46,007 nt of DNA from Gammaproteobacteria bacterium (GCA_018830325.1 JAHJSQ010000063.1:1-46007), one strand, 5' to 3'; shown: positions 8,553-16,457, counted from the first letter of the stretch. The notes: generated from the letters alone by a model not told the origin. Numbers and translations are program-made.

Positions 8553-9472
8553 TGATGCTTAAGGATAAGCGCCTTTGGTTTTTGATGTTGCCCGCTGCCT
8601 TGTTGTTACTTGCTTTGTTTAAACCGACTATTCCACTTCGCAAGGACAGCTATAATCTGATTTTTGTCATCGATATCACGCAAAGTATGAATGCGCGCGA
8701 TTACCATGTCGACGGCATGCCGTCGGACCGTCTTTCGTTTGTTAAGGAAAGTTTGAAAGAGGTGATATCGGCCTTGCCTTGTCAATCGCATGTAGGTTTG
8801 GGTCTGTTTACCACAAAAAATAGTTTTTTGTTGTTCGAGCCGCTCGAAGTGTGCGAACACTATTCGGTCATTGAAGAAAGTCTAATGAAAATCGATTGGC
8901 GCATGGCTTGGGCTGCGGATAGTCATATCGCTAGAGGCTTATATACGAGTCTTCGCGAAGCCGCAAAAATCGCTTCGAGTCCCAGTCTGGTTTTTTTTAC
9001 CGATGGGCAGCAAACGCCCGAGTCTGTCAAAGATCCGAGATTCCTGCTTGAGCGAGGTAAGGTTAAAGGTTTGTTGGTCGGGGTCGGTAATCTATTGCCG
9101 GTTCCGATTCCTAAATACGATCAAAACAACATTCAAACCGGCTATTGGCAAGTCGATGAAGCGGATAGGCGTGTCCGCAAAGGTCAGGCTTCATCGGGAG
9201 AGTATTTGACGTCGGTTAAAGAACAGGTTCTGCAACGCTTGGCCGGAATTACAGGCCTGCACTATCATCACCTGGAAACGCCGGAGCAACTTAGTAGAGC
9301 ATTGCGGGCCGTCGATCTTCGTCAGCAGCAAGTGGTTCGCTACGAATTAAGCTGGATTTTGGCGCTCATTGCATTGATGATTTTTAGCGGCCCTTATTTC
9401 AATGTTCGGCGCCTCATTTGGGGTGGTGCCAGCCGTTATCGTCCGGGAGCTAAAAAGAAAAATCAGGGATAG
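8552..9472 (+). CDS. von Willebrand factor A domain protein, MxaL-like
   Basis: A 306-residue protein with an N-terminal membrane segment (residues about 8-23), a VWA domain and a second membrane helix near 270-287 (LSWILALIALMIFSGPYF). The metal-binding MIDAS motif is DITQSM, with Asp41, Thr43 and Ser45; the third loop is FFTDG. Distinctive blocks (LPCQSHVGLGLFTT, EVCEHY, DWRMAWAADSHIARGLY, GVGNLLPVPIPKYD) agree with my memory of MxaL-type proteins found next to MxaK. MxaL is thought to help assemble or metal-load periplasmic methanol dehydrogenase; the same architecture also resembles BatA/BatB stress proteins. It is divergent from the telA/xpaC genes, so a membrane stress role is an alternative. 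Confidence 0.7.
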   Translation: MMLKDKRLWFLMLPAALLLLALFKPTIPLRKDSYNLIFVIDITQSMNARDYHVDGMPSDRLSFVKESLKEVISALPCQSHVGLGLFTTKNSFLLFEPLEVCEHYSVIEESLMKIDWRMAWAADSHIARGLYTSLREAAKIASSPSLVFFTDGQQTPESVKDPRFLLERGKVKGLLVGVGNLLPVPIPKYDQNNIQTGYWQVDEADRRVRKGQASSGEYLTSVKEQVLQRLAGITGLHYHHLETPEQLSRALRAVDLRQQQVVRYELSWILALIALMIFSGPYFNVRRLIWGGASRYRPGAKKKNQG

Positions 9473-9599
9473 TCGGGTGACGAAAAGTTGGCGTTCTTTC
9501 TGTGTGCGAGGATGATTGTATTTTTTATCAATAGGTTATGGGGTTCTTTTTTAGTTGGCTTTGTTATTGCTTGACAATAGCAAACTGTCGGAGAATTGT

Positions 9600-9851
9600 A
9601 TGAAACCCATAATCGGATTGGTAATGATTTTGTTAAGCGCGGTCAATTTCGGCTGTACCGGTAATCATCGGGGCGAATCTGCAAGCAGTTTGCCTGATCG
9701 TGAGCAGACGGTCGGATTTTTTAGTAATATCCATACATTTATCAGGGATACCGAGCGAGGCGTTTATGATTTAATGTATGGCATTCGTGACGGAACCGAC
9801 AGCTTTATTTATGATATTCAAAAAGACTATTATGAAAACTATCAAAAATGA
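9600..9851 (+). CDS. Small putative lipoprotein, 83 residues
   Basis: A short protein starting MKPIIGLVMILLSAVNFGC: basic start, hydrophobic stretch, then Gly-Cys at residues 18-19 consistent with a lipoprotein signal, although Asn-Phe-Gly before the Cys is not a strict lipobox. The mature part is acidic and Tyr/Asp-rich (FIRDTERGVYDLMYGIRDGTDSFIYDIQKDYYENYQK). I chose the ATG at 9600 with GGAGAATT upstream rather than a start 15 codons earlier, because it begins directly before the signal. It lies 127 bp after the VWA gene and before fliW. Family not recognised. Confidence 0.65.
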   Translation: MKPIIGLVMILLSAVNFGCTGNHRGESASSLPDREQTVGFFSNIHTFIRDTERGVYDLMYGIRDGTDSFIYDIQKDYYENYQK

Positions 9852-9936
9852 AGCCGGCGGTGTTTGCGTTCGTTACCGATCAATCGATAGTGTGGTCTAT
9901 ACTTAAAGGCTATTTTAAATTCAACAGGCAATAATC

Positions 9937-10398
9937 ATGGAAATCAAATCAAAATTTCTTGGCGAACAACGCGTCGACCCCGATACTATCATCGTTTTTC
10001 CGAAAGGCATTCCCGGTTTTGAAGATCAAACCCGGTTTAAGCTTTTCCATCAGGAAGATAATCCGATTATTTTTTGGTTGCAATCCGTCGATGACGAAGA
10101 TTTGACGTTTTCCGCGGCTAATCCTGTCGACTTCAATATCAATTACAGTTTTATTTTGACTGACGAAGAGCAAGCCTTGCTTGAGCTGAGTAGTCCGGAC
10201 GAATTAGCTGTACTGATTCTATTGCACACCGACGAAAATGACGAAGAGTCGGGTAAGCCTACCATCAAAGGTTCGATCAAATCGCCGATTCTGATCAATG
10301 TCAATTCGAGAAAAGGTATTCAAAAAGTATTGGTTCAAGTCGAGCAAAGCATCACCTTAACCGAAAAAAATCATGAAATCGACTTTTCGGAAGCATAG
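9937..10398 (+). CDS. fliW: Flagellar assembly factor FliW
   Basis: A 153-residue FliW protein. Characteristic blocks are IIVFPKGIPGFEDQTRFKL (residues about 18-36), FWLQSVDDEDLTFSAANP (about 47-64) and a C-terminal part with ILINVNSRKGIQKVLVQ (about 123-139). In other bacteria FliW binds flagellin and antagonises the RNA-binding regulator CsrA, coupling flagellin synthesis to filament assembly. Here it is a single gene; no csrA and no flagellar gene is in the window. The ATG follows a weak CAGG site. Confidence 0.9.
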   Translation: MEIKSKFLGEQRVDPDTIIVFPKGIPGFEDQTRFKLFHQEDNPIIFWLQSVDDEDLTFSAANPVDFNINYSFILTDEEQALLELSSPDELAVLILLHTDENDEESGKPTIKGSIKSPILINVNSRKGIQKVLVQVEQSITLTEKNHEIDFSEA

Positions 10399-10429
10399 AT
10401 AAGGCTTTATCCTCAGCCATGAGTCTATT

Positions 10430-10485
10430 AAGAACGAGCATGAAATAAGTTAGACAACTGTTGGAAGGGGGGGCTCGATTGACAG
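10430..10485 (-). repeat. Fragment of a dispersed repeat (inverted relative to 26870-26940)
   Basis: The segment with GAACGAGCATGAAATAA and CTCGATTGACAGGTGTCGG matches, in inverted orientation and with few differences, the right part of the element at 26763-26925. Only this end is present here. Confidence 0.75.
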
Positions 10486-10558
10486 GTGTCGGTCTCAGGA
10501 CGCCGGATCTTCCGGAGTGTCTTTCCCAAGCTGGAGCTCTCATCGTTATACATAAATT

Positions 10559-10652
10559 GTAGGGTACGCTGCGCGTACCAAAGCCGTGCCCTGGCGGTTA
10601 GGTTTGCACATTAATATCGCGGGGTTACCATGGTACGCACAGCGTACCCTAC
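10559..10652. repeat. 94 bp inverted repeat, GTAGGGTACGC family
   Basis: Terminal inverted repeats of about 22 bp, beginning GTAGGGTACGCTGCGCGTAC and ending GTACGCACAGCGTACCCTAC. The same family is found at 44437-44536. No coding content. Confidence 0.85.
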
Positions 10653-10780
10653 GCGGTTCGTCTAGCGTTAGGTGATCCGCTAATGTTAAGTGACAATAAA
10701 GGGTATCGAGGTCTCATTGGCTAAGATTGCAAAAGGGTAATTTTTGACTTATGTATACCCGTCGTAGATCAAAATTCGGC

Positions 10781-10898
10781 GCCTGGGTGTCCGCTAAAGG
10801 ACGCCGTGAATACGTCCATGTAGGCAAAGCTTTTATGAACGCCATGGATGGCGTGAATGTCGATTTTGCAGGAGCGAAAATCGACCGGACACCCAGGC
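10781..10898. repeat. 118 bp MITE-like element with 13 bp perfect inverted ends
   Basis: Ends GCCTGGGTGTCCG (10781-10793) and CGGACACCCAGGC (10886-10898) are perfect inverted copies. The interior contains the GGACGCCGTGAATACGTCC core shared with repeats at 26820, 29860 and 40421. The region 10399-11164 between fliW and panD holds only repeats as far as I can see. Confidence 0.8.
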
Positions 10899-11060
10899 AC
10901 CTACTCTGGCGCTGCCGAAATTTGAAGTGCGAAAAATATATAACGATGAGAGCTGGGGCTTGGGAAAGAGCGTGATACGGGTTGGCCGTTTTTAGCTTGA
11001 TGCGTATGGTAAACGAACCCGCTTGCAAGGCTCATTGTTTGGGGGGTACAGTGTTCGCGC

Positions 11061-11137
11061 ATCAAATTTCGGTTTTTTATGCCTTCGTCCTAGCCTTCTC
11101 CCGGAGGGGAGAAGGTGCTGAAGTAGCGAAATTTGAC
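11061..11137. repeat. Nested inverted repeats downstream of panD
   Basis: Outer inverted arms TCAAATTTCG (11061-11070) and CGAAATTTGA (11128-11137) enclose a 9 bp perfect hairpin, CCTTCTCCC (11094-11102), loop GGAG, GGGAGAAGG (11107-11115). The hairpin has no T-run, so I call it a repeat and not a terminator. It is 28 bp beyond the panD stop codon. Confidence 0.65.
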
Positions 11138-11164
11138 GTGCAATAAGTCTATTTGGCGCCGAAT

Positions 11165-11545
11165 TTAAGCCGACTGAATAGGAATGATATGACTGGAGCG
11201 AGTGATTTCGTTTTTGTCATTGAAATAGAGCAAGGTAGGCTTGTAATCGGCTAGCTCTTGCTGGTCGAGGATGGCGTAGGCGCAAACGATGATGATGTCG
11301 CCTGGACAGGCTAAACGAGCCGCAGCGCCATTAACCGAAAAAATGCGCGATCCGGCCTCCGCTTTGATTGCGTAGGTTGTAAAGCGCTCGCCGTTGTTGA
11401 TGTTGTAGATTTGAATCTGCTCATACTCCCTAATGCCGGCTCGATCCAAAATGTCACTATCGATCGCGCAAGAACCTTCGTAACCTAATTCGGAGTAGGT
11501 CACGGTCGCCCTGTGTAGCTTGGCTTTAAGCATTGTAGTTTGCAT
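11165..11545 (-). CDS. panD: Aspartate 1-decarboxylase PanD
   Basis: A 126-residue PanD proenzyme. It makes beta-alanine from aspartate for pantothenate synthesis. The self-processing site is intact: YEGS with cleavage between Gly24 and Ser25, the Ser becoming the pyruvoyl cofactor. Other family blocks are [12 protein letters not shown] at the start, [32 protein letters not shown] and the C-terminal IPIQSA. Length is normal. In many gammaproteobacteria panD follows panC; here a 213 bp inverted repeat element lies in the gap, so panD may need its own promoter. Confidence 0.97.
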   Translation of the reverse strand: MQTTMLKAKLHRATVTYSELGYEGSCAIDSDILDRAGIREYEQIQIYNINNGERFTTYAIKAEAGSRIFSVNGAAARLACPGDIIIVCAYAILDQQELADYKPTLLYFNDKNEITRSSHIIPIQSA

Positions 11546-11610
11546 ACTATTTACAAGATAAATTCTTTTAGAAACCGGGCATTATCGCTTAATAGAGAGT
11601 GCTCTTCAAC

Positions 11611-11823
11611 TTATACTTCGCGCGGCCACATTTTCGGTTTTTTAACGCGCTCTTTTGTCCGGTAGCTACGTTACCTACATGGATGTAGGTAAGGGGCGTG
11701 AGCAGGAGCGGAAGCTTTGCGAAAACAGTTACATAGCTTGCTATGCGCCTGTTTTCGCGCCTTGCTACCGAACAAAATAGCATATTGCCATAAAAGCCGA
11801 AAACATGACCGCGCGAAGTATAA
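11611..11823. repeat. 213 bp MITE-like element between panC and panD
   Basis: Long imperfect terminal inverted repeats of about 33 bp, outer part TTATACTTCGCGCGG at 11611-11625 and its inverse ending at 11823, continuing into CATTTTCGG-type sequence. Internal smaller inverted segments (TTACCTACATGGATGTAGGTAA; TGCGAAAACAG...CTGTTTTCGC) can fold further. It fills most of the gap 11546-11849 and has no coding capacity. Confidence 0.85.
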
Positions 11824-11849
11824 AAATATCGCTTGAAGATTGCCCGCGG

Positions 11850-12707
11850 TCATAATGGCGTTTTTGAAAAATAAACATTATCGATCAGGCGGGTTTTTCC
11901 CAGTCTTGCTGCCGCAAGTATAACCAACTCCATGTCATCGGCGCCGGCCGGCATTAAACTTGACTGACGGCATACCGAAAAATACTCGGGTTGTAATCCG
12001 GCTTCCCGCAATGACAGCATAAACCTTTTTTCAAGCGCCGGGTAGTTTTGTTCGCCCGCTAATATCCGATCGCGCGCCTGGCATAATGAACGATAAAGGA
12101 CGGGGGCTGCAAGTCTTTCTTCTGCTGACAGGTAGCCGTTGCGCGAACTCATTGCCAAGCCGTCCGCTTCTCTAACCGTTTCGATGCTGCGAATTTCGAC
12201 CGGAATGTTCAGGTCTCTAACCAATGCGCGGATTATGGTCAGTTGTTGAAAATCCTTTTCGCCGAAGAATGCCAGATCCGGTTGCACGATGTTGAATAGC
12301 TTGCAAACGATAGTCGCGACGCCGTCGAAGTGGCCGACTCTTGTTTTGCCGCAATGCAAGTCCGATAACCCGGATACGGAGATCGAAGTTCTATGGTTTT
12401 CAGGATAAATTTCCGAGACCGAAGGTAAAAAAAGTAGATCGATACCGATGGTATCAAGTTTTTTAGCGTCTTCCGATTCGGTTCTGGGATAGTGGTCAAA
12501 ATCCTCGCCGACACCGAATTGCGTCGGATTGACAAAAAGGCTGACTACCACTTTATCGGCGCATTCCTTGGCTTTTTTAACCAATTGTAAATGCCCGTCA
12601 TGTAAGTTGCCCATCGTCGGCACAAAGGCCACGGAGTAGCCGGCTTTTCGCAACGGTTTTAGCGTGTCGCGCAATGCTTCGATTGTTGTGACTGTCGACA
12701 GGCTCAT
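11850..12707 (-). CDS. panC: Pantothenate synthetase PanC
   Basis: A 285-residue pantothenate-beta-alanine ligase that joins pantoate and beta-alanine using ATP. Nucleotidyl-transferase landmarks are present: FVPTMGNLHDGHLQLV (HIGH-type motif DGH, about residues 28-43), the FVNPTQFG block, GEKDFQQL, and SSRNGYLS (KMSKS-like region). It starts in a 4 bp ATGA overlap with the panB stop codon. Confidence 0.97.
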   Translation of the reverse strand: MSLSTVTTIEALRDTLKPLRKAGYSVAFVPTMGNLHDGHLQLVKKAKECADKVVVSLFVNPTQFGVGEDFDHYPRTESEDAKKLDTIGIDLLFLPSVSEIYPENHRTSISVSGLSDLHCGKTRVGHFDGVATIVCKLFNIVQPDLAFFGEKDFQQLTIIRALVRDLNIPVEIRSIETVREADGLAMSSRNGYLSAEERLAAPVLYRSLCQARDRILAGEQNYPALEKRFMLSLREAGLQPEYFSVCRQSSLMPAGADDMELVILAAARLGKTRLIDNVYFSKTPL

Positions 12708-13522
12708 TGAAAGCTGTGCTCTTCGCCCGGAAAGGCGCCTTGCTTGACGGCTTCATGAAAATTTTTTATGGCCATTTCGATACTGGACGCATCTTGCATG
12801 AAATTTTTAGAAAAACGGGGTCGCTTGGCGATGCCGATATCTAAAATATCGTAAAGTACTAGGACTTGTCCGTCGCAATCGGCTCCGGCGCCGATGCCGA
12901 TTACCGGAATCGTCAATTGCCGGGTGATTTCTTCGGCCAGGATCGCCGGGACGCATTCGAGCACCAATAATGCCGCGCCGGCTTTTTCCAGTCGGCAGGC
13001 ATCGGCGATCATTTGGTCGGCCGCGGATCGTTCGCGCCCCTGTATTTTGTAGCCGCCTAGGCGATTGATCGATTGCGGAAGCAAGCCCAAGTGCCCGCAG
13101 ACGGGGACTCCGTTCTCGGATAAGAATTCGACCAGGTCGATTTTCGGGCCTTCCAATTTGACCATTTGTACGCCGCCGGTTTGCATTAATCGAGCGGCGT
13201 TGTCGGCGGCTTGTTCCTTGCCAGCGTAGCTCATAAAAGGCATGTCGGCTATCACGAATGCCCGCTGCCGACCGCGAGCCACGCAAGCGGCATGATAGGC
13301 CATGTCTTCGATACTGACCGGAACCGTCGTCGATTGACCTTGTATGACCATGCCTAGCGAGTCGCCGACCAGAAGGATATCGATGCCTACTTTATCGAGC
13401 AGTGCGCTGAAGCTGGCATCGTAAACGGTCAGGCAGCTGATTTTTTCGCCGCGCTGCTTCATCGATTGAAGATCGGTGATCGTCAATGGTTTGCTTAGAG
13501 AAGCGGAAGAATAATTATTCAC
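12704..13522 (-). CDS. panB: Ketopantoate hydroxymethyltransferase PanB
   Basis: A 272-residue PanB, which transfers a hydroxymethyl group from methylene-tetrahydrofolate to ketoisovalerate. Visible family blocks: ISCLTVYDASFSALLD, VGDSLGMVIQG (metal-binding Asp53), DMPFMSY, VKLEGP, VCGHLGLLPQS (catalytic Glu region follows), and IGIGAGADCDGQVLV. The start is GTG at 13522, directly abutting the folK stop codon. Normal length. Confidence 0.97.
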   Translation of the reverse strand: MNNYSSASLSKPLTITDLQSMKQRGEKISCLTVYDASFSALLDKVGIDILLVGDSLGMVIQGQSTTVPVSIEDMAYHAACVARGRQRAFVIADMPFMSYAGKEQAADNAARLMQTGGVQMVKLEGPKIDLVEFLSENGVPVCGHLGLLPQSINRLGGYKIQGRERSAADQMIADACRLEKAGAALLVLECVPAILAEEITRQLTIPVIGIGAGADCDGQVLVLYDILDIGIAKRPRFSKNFMQDASSIEMAIKNFHEAVKQGAFPGEEHSFQ

Positions 13523-14023
13523 TTAGGTCAATCGATATAGGTCGTTTTTAGGGCACTTCGCGATTAAATCGGTCAGTTTGCCGAGCCCCGGAATCGACAG
13601 ATCCGGTGCGATTTCATATAAAGGATATAAAACAAAGGCGCGTTCGGCAATGCCGATATGAGGAACGGTGAGGTCGGTGACTTCAATTTGCCGGTCCCCG
13701 TAAAGCAAAAGGTCAAGATCCAGTGTTCTGGCGCCCCAGCGTTCGCCTGTTCGAATCCTCCCTTGAGACCGTTCCACGGCTTGTAATTGTCGTAGCAAGT
13801 CGATTGCCGGCAATGATGTTGTAATGGCCATCACCGCGTTGACATAATCGGGTTGATCCTGAGGGCCCATCGGTGGGTTGCGGTAAAGGCTCGAAAATCC
13901 GGTTTCCTTTATAGTCGGTAATGACGCGAGGGTTTGTCTGGCGGTCATTAGTTGTTCTGCAGGCCGGTCGAGATTGCTGCCTAGACCGATAAAGGCCGTT
14001 ACGAAGTCGTTGTTATTCATCAT
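13523..14023 (-). CDS. folK: Hydroxymethyl-dihydropterin pyrophosphokinase FolK
   Basis: A 166-residue HPPK of folate synthesis, transferring pyrophosphate from ATP to the pterin. Signature regions: FIGLGSNLDRP near the start, and RWGARTLDLDLLLYGD (the Asp pair binds Mg). Two ATG codons stand in tandem; neither has a strong ribosome site. It sits 17 bp downstream of pcnB and abuts panB, which uses a folate cofactor. The order is conserved in gammaproteobacteria. Confidence 0.95.
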   Translation of the reverse strand: MMNNNDFVTAFIGLGSNLDRPAEQLMTARQTLASLPTIKETGFSSLYRNPPMGPQDQPDYVNAVMAITTSLPAIDLLRQLQAVERSQGRIRTGERWGARTLDLDLLLYGDRQIEVTDLTVPHIGIAERAFVLYPLYEIAPDLSIPGLGKLTDLIAKCPKNDLYRLT

Positions 14024-14040
14024 TATAGAGGCTAAAAATC

Positions 14041-15435
14041 TTAGTCTTTCGCAGTATCGGCATTGCCCGGTTTATTGGGCCTTGGTCGCCTCCGCTTAAG
14101 CGGTTTGCGATTCGATTTTTGTGCCGGCTGAGTCATTTTTTTTTGTTCGGATTCGCCGGCAGCTTGAAATTGGGTCCACCATTCGCCGAGCTCAGGATCC
14201 ACGCCTTCCGTTTCAATGCGCAACAATAAAAAATCGTAAGCTGCTCTGAATCTCGGATGATTTAACAAACGATAGGGTTTTGATCCTTGTCTTCGTTCAA
14301 ATCTCGGTTGCAGGCTCCACACTTCGCGCATGGCTAAAGTAATCTGACGCGGTAACGAAATGCGCTTGACTTGTTCGGCAATCAACTCGTTAGCGGCGGC
14401 TTGAAAGGCAATATTTTCCGGAACGCCTTTTTCTATTTGCTCTTCGGCATAGGTTTTTACCGCGTCCCATAAAAACGCCGCGAATAAAAAATAAGCGGTA
14501 ACGGTCTTGCCTTCGGCGACTCGGGAATCTGAGTTTTCCAAAGCCCTGACCAGAAAGAGTCTTGGAAAGCCTTGTTCTTCGACGGACAAGCTGCGCTCGA
14601 CCGCCGGGAACAAAATTTGAAATAAACCGTAATGGCGAAGCATTTCAAAAGTTTGTAAGGCATGGCCTGATAGAAATAGCTTTATTGCCTCGTCGAATAA
14701 ACGAGCAGGAGGAATGTGATACAGTAGCTCGGCGAGGTCGGCTATCGGTTTCTCGCAGTCCGGATGCAGGGTAAAGCCGAGTTTAACGGCAAACCGGATC
14801 GCTCTCAGCATGCGTACCGGATCTTCCCGATAGCGGATTTCGGGGTCGCCGATTAGACGTAATGTCCCAGTTGTATGATCGGCCATGCCCCCGACGTAAT
14901 CGGTAACCGAAAAATCCCGAATATTGTAATAGAGCGAATTGACGGTGAAGTCGCGTCGCCAGACATCTTCTTCAATCGTACCGTAGATATTATCGCGCAC
15001 CAATCTGCCTTCATCGTTGAGCAGTAGGTCGTCGTCCGGTACTTCTCCGGCATTGCCTCGAAATGTGGCGACTTCGATGATTTCACGCCCGAAATGCACA
15101 TGCGCCAAGCGAAAGCGCCGGCCGACCAATCGGCAGTTGCGGAAAATTTTGCGCACCTGTTCGGGATGGGCATCGGTCACGACATCGAAATCCTTAGGCT
15201 CTCGGCCTAATAATAGGTCTCGAACGCAACCACCAACCAAATAGGCTTCAAAGCCGGACTTTTTGAGTCGGTATAGCACTTTCAAGGCATTCTCGCTAAT
15301 TTGCGATCTTGAGATATTGTGCTCGGAACGAGAATAAATCCTAGGTGCTTCCGGCTGTGAAACACTGTCATCTTTCGCCGGTATTAACGGGGTTCCGGTG
15401 CTCGAGGAAATGATTTTTTTAAAAAAGTTTAAAAT
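14041..15435 (-). CDS. pcnB: Poly(A) polymerase I PcnB, apparent AUU start
   Basis: PcnB adds poly(A) tails to RNA 3' ends and promotes decay. Nucleotidyltransferase core: YLVGGCVRDLLLGREPKDFDVVTDA with the catalytic Asp pair, RNCRLVGRRFRLAHVHFG, DFTVNSLYYN, and RYREDPVRMLRAIRFA; the tail is basic (KPLKRRRPRPNK). The only in-frame canonical start is TTG at 15285, but it falls inside the conserved SENALKVLYRL block. Reading on upstream gives 50 more sensible codons to ATT at 15433-15435 (MLNFFKKIISS), preceded at 8 bp by AAGGA and also by AAAGG. No ATG, GTG or TTG lies in frame before the upstream stop. The ATT gives 464 residues, matching E. coli PcnB (about 465), which is known to start at AUU. 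Confidence 0.9.
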   Translation of the reverse strand: MLNFFKKIISSSTGTPLIPAKDDSVSQPEAPRIYSRSEHNISRSQISENALKVLYRLKKSGFEAYLVGGCVRDLLLGREPKDFDVVTDAHPEQVRKIFRNCRLVGRRFRLAHVHFGREIIEVATFRGNAGEVPDDDLLLNDEGRLVRDNIYGTIEEDVWRRDFTVNSLYYNIRDFSVTDYVGGMADHTTGTLRLIGDPEIRYREDPVRMLRAIRFAVKLGFTLHPDCEKPIADLAELLYHIPPARLFDEAIKLFLSGHALQTFEMLRHYGLFQILFPAVERSLSVEEQGFPRLFLVRALENSDSRVAEGKTVTAYFLFAAFLWDAVKTYAEEQIEKGVPENIAFQAAANELIAEQVKRISLPRQITLAMREVWSLQPRFERRQGSKPYRLLNHPRFRAAYDFLLLRIETEGVDPELGEWWTQFQAAGESEQKKMTQPAQKSNRKPLKRRRPRPNKPGNADTAKD

Positions 15436-15449
15436 GGCCTTTGTCCTTG
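15433..15449 (-). promoter_or_regulatory. Ribosome binding site and AUU start of pcnB
   Basis: On the minus strand the sequence reads CCAAGGACAAAGGCCATT. AAGGA is 8 bases from ATT, an ideal spacing. This decides the start of pcnB, because no other start codon gives the conserved N-terminus. Confidence 0.75.
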
Positions 15450-15759
15450 GTAACTTATAACGAGTTAACTTTTTACGAAAACCGTCACCCTGTCGATGTG
15501 TGGTCTTATGTTTTTTATTATGAAGATTGTTTGCCGTTTCCGGGTGAAAACATCTCTATGACGCAATCATAACATTTGAAGCAATTCAAGCTCAATCCGC
15601 ACGATTCTTTTTACTTTCCCCTTTTGAATATAGTAGAATTTCGGCCAACAATAAGTTGCGTTAGTATTTTGTTGTAAAATCGGTGGCAGTACTAGGCTTG
15701 GCGCTTTTCCGAGACAAACAGTTCTTGTTCATAAAACTTAAACAGCATTGAGGTATTTC
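15436..15759. other. Divergent intergenic region upstream of pcnB
   Basis: AT-rich region between pcnB (minus) and a small membrane protein gene (plus). It contains TTGAATATAGTAGAAT and TTGTAAAAT-type stretches that could hold promoters, but I cannot assign boxes with proper spacing. No repeat or open frame of interest. Confidence 0.4.
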
Positions 15760-15939
15760 ATGTTCAAAAAGATCATCAGCGGCTTAATCGACAGGCCTTT
15801 ATTAACCAGCCTTTTTGTAACGGACTTGACGATTTTGCTGTTTCACAGACCGCCTTTTATATTTTCATTTTTAATGCTCGGAGCGTTAACCGTAATGAGT
15901 ATGTATTTCGGTCAAAAACTGGCGCTGTTCAAGGAATAA
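15760..15939 (+). CDS. Small membrane protein, 59 residues
   Basis: Starts MFKKIISGLIDRPLL at an ATG with TTGAGG six bases upstream. Two hydrophobic segments (about residues 15-32 and 33-50) suggest a small double-spanning inner-membrane protein; it ends FGQKLALFKE. Not recognised. It lies just before a hairpin with a T-run and an RDD-family gene. Confidence 0.6.
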   Translation: MFKKIISGLIDRPLLTSLFVTDLTILLFHRPPFIFSFLMLGALTVMSMYFGQKLALFKE

Positions 15940-15966
15940 CGTTATTTTCGGCGACTCAATCAATAA

Positions 15967-16003
15967 AGCCGGCTGCTCCGAGATAAGGCCGGCTGGTTTT
16001 TTT
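15967..16003 (+). terminator. Rho-independent terminator-like hairpin
   Basis: Stem AGCCGGC (15967-15973) pairs with GCCGGCT (15988-15994), with a 14-base loop and a run of seven T soon after (15997-16003). It fits termination after the 59-residue gene. However, the natural N-terminal extension of the RDD gene would read through it, so it may instead attenuate that gene. Confidence 0.55.
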
Positions 16004-16018
16004 CGCCGCATCGCGGCA

Positions 16019-16396
16019 TTGCTTTACGATGGCTTACTTCTATTGGCGGTTCTTTTTGTGGCAACTGCCGCAGGCCTTCTTTTCAATCATGGCGAAGCAT
16101 TTGCTTCGGATAATCTCTATTTTCACGCCTATTTAGTCTTGGTCAGCTATTTCTTTTTCGGCTGGTTTTGGACGCATGGCGGACAAACCTTGGGTCTTAA
16201 AGCCTGGAATCTCAAAATCCTTACCGAAGACCTTCAATCCATCACTTGGGCCCAGGCATCGATTCGATTTATTGGCGCGATACTTTCCTGGGGTGTTTTA
16301 GGGTTGGGCTTTTTTTGGGTGTTATTTGATAAAGACAGCCGGGCATGGCACGACCGCTTATCGCGAACGGCAGTATTTTTTGCCCCGAAGCCTTAG
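16019..16396 (+). CDS. RDD family membrane protein, start uncertain
   Basis: RDD-family proteins have three to four membrane helices and unknown, possibly transport-related, function. Three hydrophobic helices are visible (residues about 4-21, 37-52, 83-103), with the family features LLYDGLLL, GGQTLGLKAWNLKIL and DRLSRTAVF. The TTG at 16019 is the first usual start codon, but it begins at ALLYDG; the in-frame codons just upstream read AGFFRRIAALLYDG, the normal RDD N-terminus. No ATG, GTG or TTG exists upstream in this frame back to the previous gene. Either an unusual start is used, or the T7 run hides an indel. Confidence 0.7.
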   Translation: MLYDGLLLLAVLFVATAAGLLFNHGEAFASDNLYFHAYLVLVSYFFFGWFWTHGGQTLGLKAWNLKILTEDLQSITWAQASIRFIGAILSWGVLGLGFFWVLFDKDSRAWHDRLSRTAVFFAPKP

Positions 16397-16457
16397 GATT
16401 TCGTTAAAAAAGAAGACAGAAGACAAATGCGAAAGACAGCCCGTCCTCTTTCACCTT

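Larger units (their letters stand above)
10521..10967. repeat. Composite repeat bounded by about 30 bp inverted arms
   Basis: Arms at about 10521-10552 (CTTTCCCAAGCT.GAGCTCTCATCG...) and 10938-10967 read as imperfect inverted copies of each other, with about four mismatches. Inside are two other repeats (10559-10652 and 10781-10898). This looks like a miniature element that received further insertions, or a junction of several. Confidence 0.65.

Noticed and set aside
8552-9472. Calling this locus a methanol dehydrogenase cluster
   Set aside because: Only MxaK/MxaL-like genes are present; no mxaF, mxaI, mxaJ or xoxF is seen.
10751-10975. A 74-codon plus-strand frame
   Set aside because: It lies within the 118 bp repeat and its flanks and has no ribosome site.
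11094-11115. panD terminator
   Set aside because: A strong 9 bp hairpin but no T-run on the minus strand and part of a larger inverted repeat.
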